Notes under the pieces: model-generated
Told to the model about the DNA's origin: nothing
Seen by the model: the letters and a program-made list of their open reading frames with translations, nothing else
The model's database searches: none
Translations under genes and position numbers: made by a program
In this document: in pieces, positions 9,202-18,132 of the stretch
How the letters are laid out: each line of letters opens with the position of its first letter
How positions within the stretch are numbered: position 1 is the first letter of the stretch
NCBI GenBank assembly: GCA_043720395.1
Contig: JAYSSR010000072.1
Location: forward strand, 16,271-80,270
Direction of reading: 5' to 3'
Source: JANOYY01 sp043720395
GTDB taxonomy: Bacteria; Actinomycetota; Acidimicrobiia; Acidimicrobiales; JANYDT01
DNA: 64,000 nucleotides

Positions 9202-10145
9202 AGGTCCACATCCTTGGGGCCGGGTCGCTGGGTTCGGCAATCGGCGGCGCCCTCGCCGCCGCGGGTTCCGAGGTCACGCTGATCACTCGTTCCCGAGCCC
9301 ATGTCGACGCGATTGAAAACGCCGGACTTCGTATGCGCACTGATGATGGCGAACGCGTCGTGAAGGTCCACGCGGCGCTTGCCTGCGATGGTCTTGAGCC
9401 GGCCGATCTCCTCATCGTCCTCGTGAAGTCCTTCGACACGCTTGAGGCGATCACGGCGGCGCGGTCGATCGTCGGCGACAACACAACTGTCCTCTCGTTG
9501 CAGAACGGTCTTGGGCATGAAACGGTGCTCGCCGAGGTCTGCGGCACGGAGCGTGTGATCGCTGGCAAGTCCTATGTCGGCGGCGACATGGTGCGGCCCG
9601 GCTACGTGATCGCCGGAACCCGAGGCAAGCGCACGATCGTCGGCGAGCTTGATGGCAACGTCACGGCTCGGATCACCGCGATCAGCGATGAGTTCGAGCG
9701 AGCCGGACTCTCGACGACGGTGAGCGACAACATCATGGGCGTGATGTGGGACAAGCTCCTCGTGAACGTGTCGACCGGTGCCCTGAGCGCAATCACGGGG
9801 CTCGCCTACGGGGAGCTGTACCGAGTGCCCGAGATCGAAGCATGCGCGGTTTCCGCAGTGTGCGAGGCGATGGCCGTGGCGGCTGCGGAAGGAGTAACGC
9901 TGAGCATCGACGCTCCGCGGGACGCGTGGCTGATGGCAGGGACCGGACTGCCCGCCGACTTTCGCACCTCCATGCTGCAGAGCCTCGACAAGGGTTCAAT
10001 CACGGAGATCGACTTCATCAATGGTGCGGTCGTGCGGATCGGCCGGCGTCACAACGTCGCGACGCCCGTAAACGCTGCGCTCGTCGCCGCGGTCAAGGGC
10101 ATCGAGCATCGGATGTTCAGCGAGGCGAAGGAAAACGCACAGTGA
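9198..10145 (+). CDS. Ketopantoate reductase-family protein (ApbA/PanE-like)
   Basis: A 315-residue protein with an N-terminal Rossmann fold (VHILGAGSLGSAIGGALAAAG) and the C-terminal helical ApbA domain (WDKLLVNVSTGALSAITG). The conserved Lys and Asn/Ser region of KPRs is visible in DKLLVN. The family reduces 2-oxo acids such as ketopantoate with NADPH. Sandwiched between the LacI regulator and shikimate-dehydrogenase genes, with GTGA overlaps on both sides, it may act on a different oxo-acid of this pathway. A housekeeping panE role cannot be excluded. Confidence 0.85.
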   Translation: MKVHILGAGSLGSAIGGALAAAGSEVTLITRSRAHVDAIENAGLRMRTDDGERVVKVHAALACDGLEPADLLIVLVKSFDTLEAITAARSIVGDNTTVLSLQNGLGHETVLAEVCGTERVIAGKSYVGGDMVRPGYVIAGTRGKRTIVGELDGNVTARITAISDEFERAGLSTTVSDNIMGVMWDKLLVNVSTGALSAITGLAYGELYRVPEIEACAVSAVCEAMAVAAAEGVTLSIDAPRDAWLMAGTGLPADFRTSMLQSLDKGSITEIDFINGAVVRIGRRHNVATPVNAALVAAVKGIEHRMFSEAKENAQ

Positions 10146-10981
10146 TTCGCGGCACGACTTCCTTGATTGCCCACATCGGCTATCCGACACATAATTTCAA
10201 GTCGCCGATGATCTACAACCCGTATTTCGAACAGGAGGGCATCGACGCGGTCCTCGTGCCGATGTCGTGTCAGCCCGAGCATTTCCCGAATCTTCTCCGG
10301 ACAGTTTTCACACTCGACAACGTCATCGGTGCCGTGATCACCATGCCGCACAAGGTGTCCGTGGTCGGTTTGCTCGACGAGGTCTCCCCTGCCGTTCGTA
10401 TTGCAGGTTCATGCAATGCCGTTCGTAAGCTACCCGACGGACGTCTGTTCGGCGATATGTTCGACGGTGAAGGCTTCGTGCGCGGGATCATGCGAGCCGG
10501 GTTTTCCGTCGATGGAGCACGGGCGCTCGTGGTCGGAAGCGGTGGTGTTGGGTCGGCAATTGCGGCCTCACTGGCGGCCGCGGGCGCGTCTCGACTCGGC
10601 CTGTTCGACAGCCGTCGTGATTCGGCGTCCGCGTTGGCCGCTCGCATCGATGCCGAGTACCCAGCGCTCGTCGAGGGCACAACGTCGAACGATCCTGCCG
10701 GTTGGGACATCGTGGTCAATGCGACGCCGCTCGGCATGGAACCCGATGATGAGCTCCCGTTCGATCCGTCACGCCTCAGTGCCGATTCGTTCGTGTGCGA
10801 TGTGGTGAATAGTGCGACACCGTCACGGCTGCTGGCGCTGGCCGCCGAACGTGGTGCGCGGACCCAGGGGGGTTCTGAGATGCTGTACGAGCAGATCCCG
10901 GTGTACTTCTCGTTCTTCGGCCTGCCGACCACGACCCCCGAGGTGCTGCGGTCGATAGATGTTGGCTTCTCGAAGTCCTAA
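10142..10981 (+). CDS. Shikimate dehydrogenase-family protein (SdhL-like)
   Basis: A 279-residue NAD(P)-dependent shikimate/quinate dehydrogenase-fold protein. The substrate domain has the variant FKSPMIYN in place of the usual SxSP motif, then ITMPHK with the catalytic Lys and DMFDGEGF with the catalytic Asp. The nucleotide domain has VVGSGGVGSAIAASL. The variant motif resembles AroE-like/SdhL paralogues rather than biosynthetic AroE. GTG at 10142 overlaps the previous stop by GTGA. The likely role is oxidation of shikimate or quinate to the dehydro form that the QsuB-like enzyme uses; substrate is inferred. Confidence 0.85.
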   Translation: MIRGTTSLIAHIGYPTHNFKSPMIYNPYFEQEGIDAVLVPMSCQPEHFPNLLRTVFTLDNVIGAVITMPHKVSVVGLLDEVSPAVRIAGSCNAVRKLPDGRLFGDMFDGEGFVRGIMRAGFSVDGARALVVGSGGVGSAIAASLAAAGASRLGLFDSRRDSASALAARIDAEYPALVEGTTSNDPAGWDIVVNATPLGMEPDDELPFDPSRLSADSFVCDVVNSATPSRLLALAAERGARTQGGSEMLYEQIPVYFSFFGLPTTTPEVLRSIDVGFSKS

Positions 10982-10995
10982 TCCTAGGTGTGCAA

Positions 10996-11850
10996 ATGAG
11001 TTTGTCGACTTCTTCCGTACCGGATCGATACGCGGTGATCGGTCGGCCGATCAGTCACACAATGTCGCCACAGATTCATCGGCGTTTCGCCGAGGTGACC
11101 GGCGAAGACATTGTGTACGAAGCGATCGAAGGTGAGGCTGCGGGCATCGCCGAGCAGGTTCGGTCGTTCACCCGAGGAGGCGGTCGCGGCATGAATGTCA
11201 CCTTGCCGTTCAAGCTCGAAGCGTTCGCGATTGCCGATGAGTCGACGCCGACAGCAAAGCTCGCGGGCGCGGTGAATTGCCTCAAGTTCGAGGACGGTCG
11301 CATACTCGCCGACAACTTCGATGGGGTCGGGCTGCTGATCGACATCCAACAGAATCTCGGCATTTCGCTTCGCGGTAAACGTGTGCTCGTACTTGGCGCC
11401 GGCGGCGCTGCACGCGGCTTGCTGTTGCCCTTCCTTGCCGAGCGTCCGGCCGAGTTTGTGTTGGTCAATCGAAGCCCCTCGAAGGCGGTCGAGTTGATCG
11501 CGGGACTTGAGCCGGCCGTGACGGCCGGAATTGACGTGCGAGGGGGCGGGCCGGAGGAGATCCGACAGGGTCATTTCGACGTTGTCGTGAATGCGACCTC
11601 ATCGAGCTTGCAGGGCCTGCTTCCGCCGATTGCGGCGTCGGTGTTCTCGCCCGACGGACTTGCCTACGACTTGCTGTACGGAAAGGGTCTCACCCCATTT
11701 CTGCGTCTGTCGGTGGAGTCAGCCGTCGCGACGTACGCCGATGGCGTCGGGATGCTCGTGGAGCAGGCAGCCGAGGCGTTCCACTGGTGGCGCGGCGTCC
11801 GCCCGTCAACACGCGCCGTGATCGACGAACTCACCGTTCCGCTCACGTAG
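10996..11850 (+). CDS. aroE: Shikimate 5-dehydrogenase (AroE family)
   Basis: 284 residues with canonical AroE motifs: GRPISHTMSPQIH (substrate-binding Ser residues), MNVTLPFK (catalytic Lys), NFDGVG (catalytic Asp) and VLVLGAGGAARG for NADP(H), followed by NRSPSK for the cofactor phosphate. ATG at 10996 is chosen over GTG at 10990. It is the second of two tandem family members; this one is closer to true shikimate dehydrogenase. In this operon it probably runs in the catabolic direction (shikimate to 3-dehydroshikimate), although it could also serve biosynthesis. Confidence 0.9.
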   Translation: MSLSTSSVPDRYAVIGRPISHTMSPQIHRRFAEVTGEDIVYEAIEGEAAGIAEQVRSFTRGGGRGMNVTLPFKLEAFAIADESTPTAKLAGAVNCLKFEDGRILADNFDGVGLLIDIQQNLGISLRGKRVLVLGAGGAARGLLLPFLAERPAEFVLVNRSPSKAVELIAGLEPAVTAGIDVRGGGPEEIRQGHFDVVVNATSSSLQGLLPPIAASVFSPDGLAYDLLYGKGLTPFLRLSVESAVATYADGVGMLVEQAAEAFHWWRGVRPSTRAVIDELTVPLT

Positions 11851-11877
11851 CCGCGGGCACCGCGTGCGAATTCTCGC

Positions 11878-13530
11878 TCACAGAACGAGGTCGCGCACCT
11901 GACGTGCGACGTCGCGTCCGGCGAGGAAGCCGAACACCACGCCGGGCCCGAGTGTGCCGCCCGCGCCTCCGTACGTCATCCCCATCGCCGATGCCATGAC
12001 GTTGCCCGCGGCATAGAGACCGGGCATCGGAAAACCGTCGAGGTCGAGCACCTGGCCGTTTGCATTTGTACGCGGCCCTCCCTTCGTGCCGAGCACGCCG
12101 CAGTGCACTTCCGCGGCGTAGAAGGGAGCGACGTCGACTGGGCCGAGCGTTGCGGTCGATTGACCGGTCAGCTCAGGATCGCCCCACCACGTGTCGTGTG
12201 CGCTCTCGCCTCGGCCGAAATCGAGATCCTTCCCGTCCGCCACCATGGCATTCCACCTCTCGATGGTGTCGCGTAGTTGGGTCGATGAGATGCCGAGGCC
12301 CGACCCGAGTTCCTCGATCGTCGGCGCGCTGATGATCCACTCCGGAAGTGGACCCTCGCCCTTGTAGCCGGCGAGACCGTACCGGGTGAGGTAGAAGTGA
12401 TCGAAGACCATCCAGCACGGAAGGTTCGCGTACTCGAACTTCGTCACGTCCATCTGGTGGAAGGCCGAGCCGAAGGCGTTGTAGTTCGCCGCCTCGTTCG
12501 CGAACCGCTTCGCCGACTTGTTCACCATGATGCAGTGTGGTCGCGTCCGCTCACCGTTGACCTGCCACACGACCGGCTGCCCGGTGGCATCCGTCGTGTC
12601 GATGACGGAGAGCCACCACGCCTCGCGCATGTTGCCGAGCGACGCCCCGGCACGCATGGCCATCTTCAACCCATCACCCGTATTCGTAGGCACGCTTACG
12701 GATCGTTCGAGTGGTCCGCGGATGAAGGCGCGGACGAGTTCCGGGTTCCACTCGAACCCACCGGTCGCGAGAATGACGCCCTTGGTTGCCTTTACTTCGA
12801 ACGGACCGTTGGGTCCGGTGGCAAAGCGCACACCGACGATCCGATCGACGCCATCGTCCGCATCGCGTTCAACCACGAGGCCCGTTGCCTGGCAGTCGGT
12901 ATGCGGCTCGATGCCCCGGTCCAGCACGCCACGAAGGAGGCGTCCGACGAGGGCCTGGCCCGCGCCGCGCTCGTCTCGGATCTTGCGACGAGCCAACTCG
13001 TCGCGCGCGACGCCCATCGGTGCACCGCGTCCAAGTGCCGTCTCTGACATTGCCAGCTCGCCGGTGAGCTGCTTGCCGACGGTGACGCGGGCGGCCCACG
13101 GGCCAAGCTCGTCGAACGGGTAGATCGGGCACTCGAGCGAACGTCCACCTCCGGGTTTTCCGCCAGGATTCTCCGGGTGGTAATCGGGGAATCCTTCGAC
13201 AACGCGAAACACGACCGGCGTGTTTGCTTCGAGGTGCTGCACGACCTCGATGCCACCGTCGATGAAGGCGCCCGCGAGCTGCTCGTCGATCATGTCGTTT
13301 GACAGCGACATGAGGTAGGTGAGCGCCTCCTCGCGACTGTCGGTGGCACCTGCTGCGGCCATATGCGGATTGTTCGGCATCCAGAGCATCCCGCCCGACC
13401 ACGCACTGGTTCCACCGACGAGGTCGGCCTTCTCGAACACCGCAACGCGGGCACCGTGGTCGTGCGCGCTGATGGCAGCAGTGAGAGCAGCTGCACCGCT
13501 CCCGAGAACCACGACATCGAACTCCTGCAT
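11878..13530 (-). CDS. FAD-dependent oxidoreductase, 3-ketosteroid dehydrogenase/fumarate reductase flavoprotein family
   Basis: A 550-residue flavoprotein with N-terminal FAD-binding VVVLGSGAAALTAA, the KstD-like SAWSGGMLWMPNN segment, a family-typical YPFDELG region, and the C-terminal MTYGGAGGTLGPGVVFGFLA that closes the FAD site. The ATG at 13530 is preferred because AAAGAGG is spaced 6 bases from it; the ATG at 13536 abuts the ribosome site. Homologues remove hydrogens next to a ketone (KstD) or reduce fumarate-like acids. It converges on aroE with a 27-base gap. A link to the neighbouring shikimate locus is possible but unproven. Confidence 0.85.
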   Translation of the reverse strand: MQEFDVVVLGSGAAALTAAISAHDHGARVAVFEKADLVGGTSAWSGGMLWMPNNPHMAAAGATDSREEALTYLMSLSNDMIDEQLAGAFIDGGIEVVQHLEANTPVVFRVVEGFPDYHPENPGGKPGGGRSLECPIYPFDELGPWAARVTVGKQLTGELAMSETALGRGAPMGVARDELARRKIRDERGAGQALVGRLLRGVLDRGIEPHTDCQATGLVVERDADDGVDRIVGVRFATGPNGPFEVKATKGVILATGGFEWNPELVRAFIRGPLERSVSVPTNTGDGLKMAMRAGASLGNMREAWWLSVIDTTDATGQPVVWQVNGERTRPHCIMVNKSAKRFANEAANYNAFGSAFHQMDVTKFEYANLPCWMVFDHFYLTRYGLAGYKGEGPLPEWIISAPTIEELGSGLGISSTQLRDTIERWNAMVADGKDLDFGRGESAHDTWWGDPELTGQSTATLGPVDVAPFYAAEVHCGVLGTKGGPRTNANGQVLDLDGFPMPGLYAAGNVMASAMGMTYGGAGGTLGPGVVFGFLAGRDVARQVRDLVL

Positions 13531-13570
13531 GGTCATCCTCTTTCGTCGGCGTGACCTGTTGGTCTGCTCA

Positions 13571-13792
13571 CATTCTGCCGCTAAACCTCATTGAGGAATC
13601 CAGCCAGGGGTGAGCATCGGACGCTGCACCACCGACTCGGTGCGTCGGTCGTGCCGGTGTCACGAAGCCCTCCGGGAGTCCGGACGCTTCCGCCGTTTCG
13701 GCGGTTGCAGTTCTACCTCTAGGTGCTCCATAGTTCTATCTCTAGGCAATGCGTAATTCTGCCGCTAGAGAATCCGCAATTCAGCCCCTAGG
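13571..13792. repeat. Phased 23-bp degenerate repeat array upstream of DUF4143 gene 1
   Basis: Four 15-base units start exactly 23 bases apart at 13709, 13732, 13755 and 13778 (AGTTCTACCTCTAGG, AGTTCTATCTCTAGG, AATTCTGCCGCTAGA, AATTCAGCCCCTAGG). A weaker unit lies at 13686. The motif ATTCTGCCGCTA recurs perfectly at 13572, which is 6x23 bases from the first strong unit in register. The array ends about 25 bases before the -10 box of the ATPase gene. Iteron-like operator is the best reading. Confidence 0.75.
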
Positions 13793-13817
13793 GCCCCTAG
13801 GAGGTGGCCCCACCAAG

Positions 13818-13823
13818 TACACT
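13818..13823 (+). promoter_or_regulatory. -10 box of a leaderless promoter
   Basis: TACACT lies 6 bases before the GTG at 13830, the geometry of actinobacterial leaderless transcripts and the same seen at other genes of this window. The last repeat unit lies over or just upstream of the expected -35 position. Confidence 0.5.
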
Positions 13824-13829
13824 CGTCCC

Positions 13830-15125
13830 GTGGTCACCATCCCAGGATTCGTGCGTCGGGACGCCGACGACTTCGTCGCCCAACTCGTGCGGGAGGAGCC
13901 CGCCGTCATGTTGGAAGGACCGCGCGGATCGGGCAAGTCAACGATTCTGCGATCGATCGCTCGTGATTTTGGCGGAACGATCGTCGACCTCGATGACGAA
14001 GTCACACTGGCTGAAATACGAGCGGGGTCCGATTCGCCGCTTACCTCCGAGGGTCTCGTCGCCATCGACGAGTTTCAGCGCGCACCCGAGGTCCTCTCGG
14101 CTGTGAAACGTGTCGTTGATCGCCAGGGTGGCGTCAGCCGGTTCTTGCTCGCCGGATCGGTCAGTGACCGGCTGCTCCCGAAGGGAACCGAGACGCTGAC
14201 TGGTCGCGTGCAACGGGTGAAGCTGCTCCCTCTTTCTGCGGGCGAATCTCTCGGGCAGCCTTCTGAATGGCTGGCGGAGGTGTTGGGTGGGGATGGTTCG
14301 ATTCCAAACGTCCGAACCGAACTTCGGCGCGATGCCGTCTTCGAGCTTGTAGCAGCCGGAGGATATCCGGGGGCGCTAAGGCGACCGACTCATGCACTTC
14401 AGCGTCGGTGGCTCCATAGCTATCTCTCTACCGTCGCGGATCGGGATCTTCCTTCACTTGTCGACGTGCGAATTCCGGGAGCGCTTGCGCGACTGTTTCG
14501 ATTGGCCACCGAACGATCCGCCCAGACGGTCAACGTGGCCGAACTGGCTCAGCGTATGGAGATCAAGGCGCAAACGGCACGTGGCTATCTCGATCTTCTA
14601 GAGCGATGTTTCCTCATAGACGAGCTGCCATCGTGGACGGTCGGGATCTCCGCCCGAGCGGGGCGTCGATCGAAGCTTCATCCGGTTGACACGGGCCTCG
14701 CAGCGGCGTCACTCCTCGCCGACGCACGGAAGTTGGGTCGGCTCCCGTTTGGCGGTGGATTGGTCGAGAGTTTCGTGGTCTCCGAGCTTCGCAAACAAGC
14801 CGCTGTCATCGACGAGCCACTGATGTTTGCTCACTACCGCGACAGCGGAGGTGCTGAGGTCGATCTCGTCGTCGAACGTCCGAATGGCATGGTGATCGCA
14901 ATCGAAGTGAAGTCTTCGGCGAACCCCGAGAAGGCGGACGGCAAAGGCCTTCGCTATCTTCGCGACACACTCGGCGACCGGTTCGTGTGTGGCGTTGTAT
15001 TCCACACCGGAACGCTCACCAGAGCCCTAGACGACCGCATATGGTCGACGCCGATTCCGGCATTGTGGGGCGGCGGCGGCATTGTGCCGGGTGCGACCGG
15101 TCTCGGCTCCGATCGGGTGGATTGA
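13830..15125 (+). CDS. AAA ATPase with C-terminal DUF4143 (nuclease-fold) domain, copy 1
   Basis: 431 residues from the GTG at 13830. Walker A GPRGSGKST is at about 30-38 and a Walker B-like segment LVAIDEFQRAPE follows, then sensor-like LLAGSVSDRL. A winged-helix-like middle (AELAQRMEIKAQTARGYLD) precedes the DUF4143 domain with GAEVDLVVE and IAIEVKSS, the D...ExK pattern of PD-(D/E)XK folds. An in-frame ATG at 13749 lies inside the repeat array and is less likely. Function of these common ATPases is unknown; mobile or defence-linked roles are suspected. A second, divergent copy is at 43715-44968. Confidence 0.9.
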   Translation: MVTIPGFVRRDADDFVAQLVREEPAVMLEGPRGSGKSTILRSIARDFGGTIVDLDDEVTLAEIRAGSDSPLTSEGLVAIDEFQRAPEVLSAVKRVVDRQGGVSRFLLAGSVSDRLLPKGTETLTGRVQRVKLLPLSAGESLGQPSEWLAEVLGGDGSIPNVRTELRRDAVFELVAAGGYPGALRRPTHALQRRWLHSYLSTVADRDLPSLVDVRIPGALARLFRLATERSAQTVNVAELAQRMEIKAQTARGYLDLLERCFLIDELPSWTVGISARAGRRSKLHPVDTGLAAASLLADARKLGRLPFGGGLVESFVVSELRKQAAVIDEPLMFAHYRDSGGAEVDLVVERPNGMVIAIEVKSSANPEKADGKGLRYLRDTLGDRFVCGVVFHTGTLTRALDDRIWSTPIPALWGGGGIVPGATGLGSDRVD

Positions 15126-15248
15126 CCATGGCTGGCGCACTCCACTGGTCACGACTGGTCCTTCAGGTTTGGAGCATTTGCAGACGCGAGCACGACTGGT
15201 GCGTCCTGACTCCATTCCAACCTCACCGTTCGGGTCGTCAGTTTCAGA

Positions 15249-16465
15249 TCACGCCGGCTCCGGTGCCAGGGTAAGGAGCCGATGACGGATGGCATAGGAG
15301 GTTGCCTCGGTGCGCCTGTGCACACCGATCTTTCGGTACAGGTTCACCAAATGACGCTCGACGGTTGCAACGGACAAGAAGAGTTGCTCCGCAATCTGCC
15401 GGTTGGTGCGGCCCGAGGCTACGAGTACCAGCACTTCGACCTCTCTTCTGCTCAAACCGACGACGACACCCGACGTCGAGGTTGCTCGGACGTGGGGAAC
15501 CGCCCCGTGATCGTCGGTAGCCGCGCCATCGACCGCGCCATCGACATGGTGCTCGGCGACGTCCTCTGCGTACATGATGGCCTCGTGGATTGCGCTACTG
15601 CGCGAATCACGCATCCCGCGCTGCATTTCTTCGTCGAACCGGGCGTCGCCAATTTTTTCCCGGGTCCGAGCGGCAAGAAGTTCGACTCGCTGTTGTTCGA
15701 CTTGTGGCATCGCCCGATAGAACGAGGAGAAGTCCGCCACGATGGCACCGTAGAAACGGGCGGTGGCGGCGGAGTCGCCGATGAAGGAGGAAATGAACAC
15801 GATGTCGGTCATGCCGAACCCGATGCACCGCCACTCCGAGGCTGCCTGCGCCAACGCCAGGCCGAGGGCGGTCCATCTTGCGGCGGAGCGCATGTCCCGC
15901 TGTACCTAGAAGACAGGCCCGAGGGAAACTGCGGCGGACCCTCAAGCCGGTCGCACACCTCCAAAACGCTGGCGGTGTTGTCACCGCTCAACACGAACGT
16001 CGGTTGCGCCGACCGGGCGCGTTCGCAGAACAACAATACGGCGGGCGCTTCAACCGAACCGACCGACAACCGCTCCAGTTCATAGACCCGCTCACCGCGA
16101 ATGTGCAGCGGAGCGCGGCTGGTCACCAGCACCGTGAGCAACGGGCACTGCTCCGTCAGGAAGCTGACGAATTCTGCCGCAGTCATGACCTGCTCAAAGT
16201 TGTCCAGGACGAGCAGCGAGGACCGGGGGCGCAACGCATCGCACACCGCCTCCTCTACCGGGCGGTCGGCGCTCGCTCGCACCTCAAGCACCCCGGCAAC
16301 GGCCGCCGCCACCCCGGGCGCGTCGGTGACACCAGCCAGGGCAACGAAGAACACCTGATCACCGAAGGCGACAACGTGGTCATGGGCCACCGCTGTCGCC
16401 AACCGGGTCTTCCCGCCCCCGCCGGTACCGACCACGGTGATGACCGGCAACCGTTCGCACGCTCT
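15249..16465 (-). pseudogene. LuxR-type ATPase regulator, truncated and internally deleted
   Basis: Two parts of one large regulator remain. The 5' part (about 15937-16460) encodes an NB-ARC-like ATPase: VVGTGGGGKTRLA, LLVLDNFEQV, VLVTSRAPLHIRGE, then breaks frame in EVCDRLEG, where family members read into a Leu-Pro-Leu-Ala helix. The 3' part (15249-15893), in another frame, encodes the usual tail (SAATARFYGAI...GDARFDEEMQRG) and a LuxR helix-turn-helix (LSRREVEVLVLVASGRTNRQ). The several-hundred-residue repeat section between them is missing, and the N-terminus stops abruptly near 16460. A non-functional remnant. Confidence 0.8.
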
Positions 16466-17615
16466 CGGTTGACGCGTCGAGTGTTGGCTGCACGATGCCT
16501 GCTGGTGTTGTGTCGTTCGTGTCCCCTGGGTCATGCGTGATCAATGCCAACCAGGCCGGCAACACCTTGTTCGCCCCGGCGTTTCAAGTGCAGGTGGTCA
16601 CCGTCATCGTCGCCCGAACACTGCAGAACCAGACGATCACGTTCACCGACCTGCGACAGGCACGGTCGGTGGCGGATACACCCCGACCGCTACAGCATCG
16701 TCGGGCTTGCCAGTGGTGTTCGCGGTTGACGCATCCAGTGTCGGCTGCACGCTGACTGCTGGTGTCGTGTCGTTCGTGTCCGCCGGGTCGTGCGTGATCA
16801 GCGCCAATCAGGCCGGCAACACGACATACAACGCAGCACCAGAAGTGAAAGTAGCCACGGCCGTCGTCGGGAAGGCCGACTTGGTCGTCACCAAGACGGT
16901 GAGCAGCCAGGTCGTGCTCCCCGGCCAGTCGAGCGTGACGTTCACTACCTCGGTGAGGAACAACGGTCCGCATACGGCGGAGCTGACGACGGTTACCGAT
17001 GTGGTACCGGCAGGTCTCGTTGTTATCGAATCGACGGTGACTCGGGGCACCGTCGCACTTCCGACATGGGACGTCGGCAGCCTCGGCTCAGGTCAGACCG
17101 CAACCATGAGTGTCACCGTGACCGTTCCGGAGCTTCGGATGTACACAGCCGGAAAGGACCAGTTCGGGAACGACCAACCGGCAACTGGTGGAGAGGATCG
17201 CGCACCTGTGAGCTATCGCAACTGTGCGTCGGCCAGCTCGTCCGCACAAGACGTCGTGCCGGTGAATAACAGCGCATGCGCAACTGTCACCAGATCGTGG
17301 AACGGTCGGACCCCTGGATATTGGAAGAACAAGCCGGCGGCCTGGCCGACGGGAACCTCGAACCTGACGCTCGGTCAGGTCTTCACCTCAGTCGTCGGGA
17401 TCAGCGGATGCAGGACCGTCAAGCAGACGACGACGCTCGCACAAGCCCTTGCGCTCAAGGGTGGCAGCGATCTCGACATACGTGCTCAGAATGTGCGCGA
17501 ACTCAGCGTGAAACTGGCGGGGTTCGGTGGATCGGTCGAGGCACACGACCCGCCCGAACTTCGCGACTCACTTGCACGCGTCGGCCGCGAACTCGTCGCC
17601 CAGTACGGAGGGTGA
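16466..17615 (+). pseudogene. Ig-like/DUF11 repeat surface protein, 5'-truncated and frameshifted
   Basis: Reading from about 16466 gives VDASSVGCTMPAGVVSF, an Ig-like repeat unit with no start codon or signal peptide. The next unit (VFAVDASSVGCTLTAGVVSF) lies in a different frame, so a frameshift sits near 16650. The later part is open to 17615: a DUF11 domain (ADLVVTKTVSSQVVLPGQSS ... WDVGSLGSG) and the TPGYWKNKPAAWP module common at the C-terminus of actinobacterial surface proteins. The last 40 residues (LAGFGGSVEAHDPPELRD...) look unlike the rest and resemble the tail of WYL-domain regulators. A decayed cell-surface gene. Confidence 0.7.
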
Positions 17616-17622
17616 GTCCGGG

Positions 17623-18075
17623 CTACACGTTCGGATTGCCAGTCAGACGTTGTGGCGTCACGAGAACGGCAAGTCGACGCTCGTGTGCCATGGCCGCGTC
17701 GTACGCGTCCCAGTCGTCGTGCGTTCCACCCGCACCCTCGAAGACTCGACGCAGTAGCAATCGCATACCGTTCACGTCGATCGCGTCCGCAGCGTCATCA
17801 GGTCCGATCAGCTCGACGGGACCTGCCACCCCAACCCAACTCCACCCGTCTCGCCACACCAGCGAGGCTGATGGGCGCGTCCGCAGATGAGCGACCTTTC
17901 GGGCGTCTCCGCGCACGACCAAGCCGACCATGCGAGCGCCCGTCAGTGGATGGTCGACGACGCCAGCATTCACGAGCGAGCCCGCCGGCGTGCCGTCCGG
18001 CCGCACGACCGACACCACGGCGAGGCCGTGGTCGCGGGCGACGAATGCTTCGATCTGATCCATGCTGGCTGCCAT
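17623..18075 (-). CDS. Pyridoxamine 5'-phosphate oxidase-fold protein, probably F420-dependent
   Basis: A 150-residue split-barrel flavin/deazaflavin enzyme: AFVARDHGLAVVSVVRPDGT, then RMVGLVVRGDARKVAHLRTR and SLVWRDGWSWVGVAGPVELI, the pattern of actinobacterial F420-dependent PNPOx-like proteins. ATG at 18075 is chosen; TAGGGT lies 5 bases upstream of it on the coding strand, suggesting a leaderless transcript. Upstream extension of the frame is antisense to the next gene. Substrate unknown. Confidence 0.8.
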   Translation of the reverse strand: MAASMDQIEAFVARDHGLAVVSVVRPDGTPAGSLVNAGVVDHPLTGARMVGLVVRGDARKVAHLRTRPSASLVWRDGWSWVGVAGPVELIGPDDAADAIDVNGMRLLLRRVFEGAGGTHDDWDAYDAAMAHERRLAVLVTPQRLTGNPNV

Positions 18076-18132
18076 GGCGCACCCTACGCCCGACCGGGCA
18101 CATCGATCAGCGGCCCCCGTAAAGTCAGCCGC

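Noticed and set aside
13571..13792. CRISPR array reading of the 23-base repeats
   Set aside because: Units are degenerate, gaps are only 8 bases and no cas genes are present; operator-like iterons fit better.
16533..17615. Intact 360-residue secreted protein
   Set aside because: Its first 40 residues are out of frame with the Ig-like repeat and there is no signal peptide; it is a truncated, frameshifted gene.
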